NCBI RefSeq assembly: GCF_048263965.1
Contig: NZ_JBLXDO010000020.1
Location: 12,630 to 76,629 of the forward strand
Origin: Ferrimonas sp048263965
Lineage (GTDB): Bacteria; Pseudomonadota; Gammaproteobacteria; Enterobacterales; Shewanellaceae
Length of the DNA stretch: 64,000 nt
Direction: 5' to 3'
Each line of letters opens with the position of its first letter. Within the stretch, counting starts at the first letter, position 1. The notes below the pieces were generated by a model that searched no databases, had not been told where the DNA came from, and saw nothing but the letters and a program-made list of their open reading frames with translations. This document shows, one piece after another, positions 61,405-64,000 of the stretch. The translations under genes were made by a program, and so were the position numbers.

Positions 61405-62514
61405 ATGACAGTCACCACCCACTCACTGGTTGTGGGCCAACAGGCGACGGGCACAGACATCACTGTGCCAGTGATTCGATTTTCAGGGCAGGGGTTGGGC
61501 CCCAGTACCTATATACAAGCCAATGTCCATGGTGCCGAGGTTCAGGGAAACGCGGTCATCCATCACCTGGTACAGCTCTTCAAAGAGTACCCGCCTCTGG
61601 GGGAAGTGGTGCTGGTGCCCATGGCCAACCCACTGGGAATAAACCAGAAGAGTGGTGAGTTTACTCTGGGTCGCTTTGACCCGGTAAGCGGAGAGAACTG
61701 GAACCGTCAGTATCACTTTGATCCCAGCCTGGTACAGCATCTGGCTCAGACCATGACTCATGCCAGCGAGAAGCAGCTGGCCCAGGCGATGCGAGAGGGG
61801 ATTCAGGCTCAACTGGATGCCAAGTTGGCGTCGCCCTTTGGCGTGAAAAGTGGCCAGCACCTGGCATTGAGGTTGCAAAAGATGGCTCTGGAGGCGGACA
61901 TTGTTCTGGATTTGCACACAGGTCCTATCTCTGCCCGCCACCTCTATGTGCCTCAGTACGCACGAGAGCGGGCACACCTGTTCAACATTCCTCTCAATAT
62001 TCTGATTCCCAGCGATTTTGCCGGGGCTATGGATGAGGCCAGTTTCAGCCCCTGGTGGCAATTGTCAGAGGCGATGGCTCAGCAGGGCAGAGAGCTGCCG
62101 GTTCTGGTGGATGCCTTTACCCTCGAACTGGGATCTCAGGAGTACCTCAATGTCGACGATGCATATTGGGACGCGCTGGGTATTGCCCGCTACCTCCAGC
62201 ATCAGGGTGTACTGCCTCAGTTCGACACACCTCTGCCTAATATCACCCAGTATGCCTGCCAGCTGGATGACTATCGTGCGGTCTACAGTCCCTGTGGTGG
62301 TCAGATTGAATACCTGGCTAACCTAGGACAGCCGGTTGACCCAGGGCAGCCCTTGGCCCGTATCTGGCACTTCGATGCGTTGATGACGGGAAAACGGGAA
62401 AGCAGAGATCTGACGCTCCCGGAAACCGTGATTCCTGTGCTTAACTTTGCGTCGGCCAGTGTTCGCCAGGGAACTGAACTGTTCAAGGTGTTGAGCAACA
62501 CCTTCTTACTATAG
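61405..62514 (+). CDS. Succinylglutamate desuccinylase/aspartoacylase-family hydrolase
   Basis: A 369-residue zinc-dependent hydrolase. The zinc site is visible as HGAE in YIQANVHGAEVQGNAVIHHL (His and Glu) and His in VLDLHTGPISARHLYV. The usual Arg/Asn region is GENWNRQYHF, and the catalytic Glu is probably in FTLELGSQEY. It would deacylate an amino acid or related amide. Length and pattern fit the AstE/Aspa-like (PF04952-type) proteins often annotated only by family. It stands alone, 140 bases after a divergent gene, and is followed by the tRNA cluster. Confidence 0.85.
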   Translation: MTVTTHSLVVGQQATGTDITVPVIRFSGQGLGPSTYIQANVHGAEVQGNAVIHHLVQLFKEYPPLGEVVLVPMANPLGINQKSGEFTLGRFDPVSGENWNRQYHFDPSLVQHLAQTMTHASEKQLAQAMREGIQAQLDAKLASPFGVKSGQHLALRLQKMALEADIVLDLHTGPISARHLYVPQYARERAHLFNIPLNILIPSDFAGAMDEASFSPWWQLSEAMAQQGRELPVLVDAFTLELGSQEYLNVDDAYWDALGIARYLQHQGVLPQFDTPLPNITQYACQLDDYRAVYSPCGGQIEYLANLGQPVDPGQPLARIWHFDALMTGKRESRDLTLPETVIPVLNFASASVRQGTELFKVLSNTFLL

Positions 62515-62645
62515 GAACTTGCATTGTGCCTGTTCTCAACTCGTTAATTTTTAGGCATTTAGCCACATAGTGAACAGGATTTGACGCGAAATGCAGCGGA
62601 CAGTCATGGGGCTGGGCAAAGATAGACCATTTGCATCGCTGGCCC

Positions 62646-62673
62646 TTGCAAATCTGCCGGGAGGGAGTATCAT
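62646..62673 (+). promoter_or_regulatory. Probable promoter of the tRNA-Pro cluster
   Basis: TTGCAA at 62646-62651 and TATCAT at 62668-62673 are separated by 16 bases. A GC-rich stretch (GCGTCC) follows directly, like the discriminator of stringently controlled stable-RNA promoters. The first tRNA begins 13 bases later. Confidence 0.6.
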
Positions 62674-62686
62674 GCGTCCTCGTTGT

Positions 62687-62763
62687 CGGCCAGTAGCGCA
62701 GCCTGGTAGCGCACCGTCATGGGGTGTCGGGGGTCGGAGGTTCAAATCCTCTCTGGCCGACCA
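62687..62763 (+). tRNA. tRNA-Pro (anticodon GGG), first copy
   Basis: A full 77-base cloverleaf ending in encoded CCA. Acceptor arms are CGGCCAG and CTGGCCG, the D-arm is GCGC-AGCCTGGTA-GCGC, the anticodon loop is ATGGGGT with GGG at its centre, and the T-arm contains GGTTCAAATCC. The body matches the E. coli proline GGG tRNA pattern except in the acceptor stem. It reads CCC (and CCU) codons. It is identical to the copy at 63002-63078. Confidence 0.95.
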
Positions 62764-62955
62764 CTTTTTCTTAAGGTTATAGAACGAATTTTTCTTTCTG
62801 TAACTGTCGACCCTGGAAAGTGCTTCGCACTTTGGGTCGGACCGGGACGCCGGCCGGGTTAAATCCCTCTGGCGACCACTTTTTCTTTAGGTTCTAGAAT
62901 GGATTATTCCTTCTGTAACCTTCGACCCAGGAAAGTGCTTCGCACTTTGGGTCCA
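62739..62955 (+). repeat. Two tandem tRNA-tail repeats (about 118 bp each)
   Basis: Unit 1 (from 62739) starts with the real tRNA 3' end and continues CCACTTTTTCTTAAGG, CTTTCTGTAAC, TCGACCC and a hairpin AAAGTGC-TTC-GCACTTT (62817-62833), then GGGTC. Unit 2 (from 62857) starts with a decayed tRNA 3' end (GGTTAAATCCCTCTGGCGAC) and repeats the same order with hairpin at 62932-62948. Such tRNA-end-plus-spacer repeats recall the rtT repeats of the E. coli tyrT operon. Confidence 0.8.
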
Positions 62956-63001
62956 ACATTTCAGATGCAACTGCGAGCTCTGAAGTGACAATCAGTTTTG
63001 T

Positions 63002-63078
63002 CGGCCAGTAGCGCAGCCTGGTAGCGCACCGTCATGGGGTGTCGGGGGTCGGAGGTTCAAATCCTCTCTGGCCGACCA
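63002..63078 (+). tRNA. tRNA-Pro (anticodon GGG), second copy
   Basis: Identical over all 77 bases to the tRNA at 62687-62763, including the encoded CCA. It lies 238 bases downstream and is probably on the same transcript, since no terminator lies between. A strong terminator follows 12 bases later. Confidence 0.95.
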
Positions 63079-63089
63079 CTATTCAAATG

Positions 63090-63120
63090 AACCGATTCAC
63101 GAAAGTGAGTCGGTTTTTTT
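63090..63120 (+). terminator. Rho-independent terminator after the second tRNA
   Basis: A 10-bp stem (ACCGATTCAC and GTGAGTCGGT with one T-G pair, loop GAAA) followed by seven T residues. Confidence 0.88.
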
Positions 63121-63133
63121 GTGCCGCCTCCCC

Positions 63134-63202
63134 GGAAAGCGCTGCGCACTTTGGGTCGGACCCTGGCCGGGCGCGGTCAAATCCTCTCTGGCCGACCACT
63201 AT
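63134..63202 (+). repeat. Third partial tRNA-tail repeat
   Basis: A degenerate form of the hairpin (AAAGCGC-TGC-GCACTTT, 63136-63152) plus GGGTCGGACC, followed by an almost intact tRNA-Pro 3' end (GGTCAAATCCTCTCTGGCCG, then ACCA, ending near 63198). No 5' half of a tRNA is present, so it is a remnant lying after the terminator of the second tRNA. Confidence 0.78.
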
Positions 63203-63211
63203 TTGAGAGAG

Positions 63212-63240
63212 GGCTCTAACGTCAAGTTAGAGCCTTTTTT
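63212..63240 (+). terminator. Rho-independent terminator after the third repeat
   Basis: A perfect 9-bp stem (GGCTCTAAC and GTTAGAGCC, loop GTCAA) followed by six T residues. It is a second terminator about 120 bases after the first, as expected if the repeat arose with its own tRNA. Confidence 0.88.
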
Positions 63241-63571
63241 CGTTTCTCCGGTTCTAAACGGCAGGTTGACTCGTACCGAGTCTATTCAATCCACTGCGTA
63301 TTCCCCTAGCACGGTCATGCCGTATATGGACTCCTCCCGTATATGGACTCCTCCCGAGTTTCAACCTCCAGCGCAAACAGACAAAGTAAGATGCAGGCGT
63401 ATATTCGGGCTCTTGATGGGTTGCGATCCCTGGCCACTGATGTTTTCGCACCACCATGCCTCTACGCGAACGCGGAATTGAATTCTCGCCGGCAAGATCA
63501 GGCTCTTGGTGGTCGGTCTCACCTGTTTGTTACGCGCTCTTGGTTGTCACTCTTAACTCTTGAATCGATGG
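63241..63571. other. Non-coding stretch next to the IS110-type gene
   Basis: About 330 bases with no credible gene. It contains a hairpin GACTCG-TAC-CGAGTC (63268-63282), a 17-bp tandem duplication (63321-63354) and two copies of GGCTCTTG(A/G)TGG (about 63408 and 63501). On the minus strand it lies downstream of the transposase, where IS1111-group elements keep their long non-coding end and bridge RNA. The element's border cannot be fixed by eye. Confidence 0.4.
63321..63354 (+). repeat. 17-bp perfect tandem duplication
   Basis: CGTATATGGACTCCTCC occurs twice without a gap (63321-63337 and 63338-63354). It lies about 220 bases past the transposase stop and may mark a junction or a replication slip. 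Confidence 0.85.
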
Positions 63572-64000
63572 TTAGATAGCTTGAGATTGTTGATAATCCT
63601 GATCTCGGTGCAACATAGCCCAGGCAGTGCGAATGGTTTTGTTAACTAGCGCCACTGCCGCGCGTCGAAGCCCGCGTCGCTCAATAATTGCCAACAGCCA
63701 TCTTTCTTTGAGTGTCTTAGGTGGCCTACGGCCTAATTGCATGGCCACAGCTAATGCCCCCTGAATCAGGTTGGCGCGCAGCCGCTTATGGCCTATCCGC
63801 TTGCCAATACCACCTAAAGAAGTGACGCCCCCGGTACTGAATTGCTTAGGCGTCACTCCAATGCAGGCCGCGGCTTCCCGGCCATTCTTAAACCCTTCAC
63901 CACGCTCACCTAAGATGAGATACAAGGCCAAGGCATTAACCTCGCCAACGCCTTCAAGCTTCATGAGCCTCTTGCAGGGCGACTGCTGCTTTATCAATTC
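63572..64000 (-). CDS. IS110-family (IS1111-group) transposase, C-terminal part
   Basis: An open frame enters from the right edge and ends at 63572, giving the last 142 residues or so. It contains the C-terminal IS110 domain: LMKLEGVGEVNALALYLILG, FKNGREAAACIGVTPKQFST (with the family's catalytic Ser in STGG), GGIGKRIGHKRLRANLIQGA and RRAAVALVNKTIRTAWAML, the last typical of the IS1111 group. The start and RuvC-like N-terminal half lie outside the window. These enzymes are guided by a bridge RNA. Whether the whole element is intact cannot be judged here. Confidence 0.88.
   Translation of the reverse strand, partial: ELIKQQSPCKRLMKLEGVGEVNALALYLILGERGEGFKNGREAAACIGVTPKQFSTGGVTSLGGIGKRIGHKRLRANLIQGALAVAMQLGRRPPKTLKERWLLAIIERRGLRRAAVALVNKTIRTAWAMLHRDQDYQQSQAI

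Noticed and set aside
62591..62782. 63-residue open frame across the first tRNA
   Set aside because: It reads straight through a perfect tRNA gene and its promoter.
62739..63202. CRISPR array
   Set aside because: The repeats are too few and long, contain tRNA ends, and lack regular unique spacers and cas genes.
63119..63481. 120-residue open frame after the second tRNA
   Set aside because: It spans a terminator, a tRNA remnant and the 17-bp duplication; no coding signal.

Overview
The window looks like about 64 kb of chromosome from a marine-type gammaproteobacterium, probably of the Alteromonadales/Vibrionales kind (Ferrimonas- or Shewanella-like). The reasons are moderately high GC, the long 367-residue PurC, a CrbS/CrbR pair, an NspS/MbaA-like pair, tetrathionate-reductase-type proteins and several TonB-dependent receptors. 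The genus is an inference and no 16S gene is present. A run of ten Ns inside an insertion sequence shows this is draft sequence.

Layout. 1-257 is the start of a small membrane protein. 1.0-10.4 kb is an uptake region: a Fur-box-preceded siderophore receptor, a lipoprotein hydrolase facing it, then a tight operon of binding protein, FecCD permease, ATPase, second TonB-dependent receptor and a PIG-L-fold protein that has lost its metal ligands. 10.37-11.67 kb is a complete ISL3-family element with 8-bp target duplications, inserted in the U-tract of a terminator. 11.7-15.5 kb is a ttrBA-like molybdoenzyme pair without the membrane subunit. 16.0-20.2 kb is an RND pump and its adaptor. 20.3-25.7 kb holds a GGDEF-EAL receptor, two PotD-like sensor proteins and a small cytochrome c, resembling the Vibrio NspS-MbaA polyamine signalling unit.

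26.1-40.1 kb is the most system-like region. A CrbR-like regulator and a CrbS-like kinase (SLC5 transporter fused to a histidine kinase) stand beside an eight-gene operon: DcaP-like porin, LivG-type ATPase, acyl-CoA ligase, LivH and LivM permeases, Liv-type binding protein, LivF-type ATPase and PaaK-like ligase. Together these would bring an unidentified carboxylate across both membranes and activate it with CoA. Three 14-bp-phased direct repeats upstream of the porin are candidate regulator sites, and GC-rich hairpins flank the porin and binding-protein genes.

40.1-44.2 kb is an accessory-looking stretch: a membrane protein, an orphan HEPN protein, and an ABM monooxygenase divergent from an ArsR-type regulator broken by an in-frame amber codon, next to a peroxiredoxin-like gene and mdaB. 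44.5-49.1 kb has two tandem chemoreceptors with nearly repeated signalling domains. Then come a DsrE-like protein, purC, and a caa3-type oxidase operon (51.4-56.3 kb) with a subunit II carrying two cytochrome c domains and two subunit III-like genes. After it come catB, a membrane protein, rlmJ, a 7TM GGDEF protein, a DUF2058 protein and an aspartoacylase-family protein.

62.6-63.24 kb carries two identical tRNA-Pro(GGG) genes embedded in repeats made of tRNA 3' ends plus a hairpin, comparable to the rtT repeats of the E. coli tyrT operon. The right edge is the 3' part of an IS110/IS1111-type transposase.
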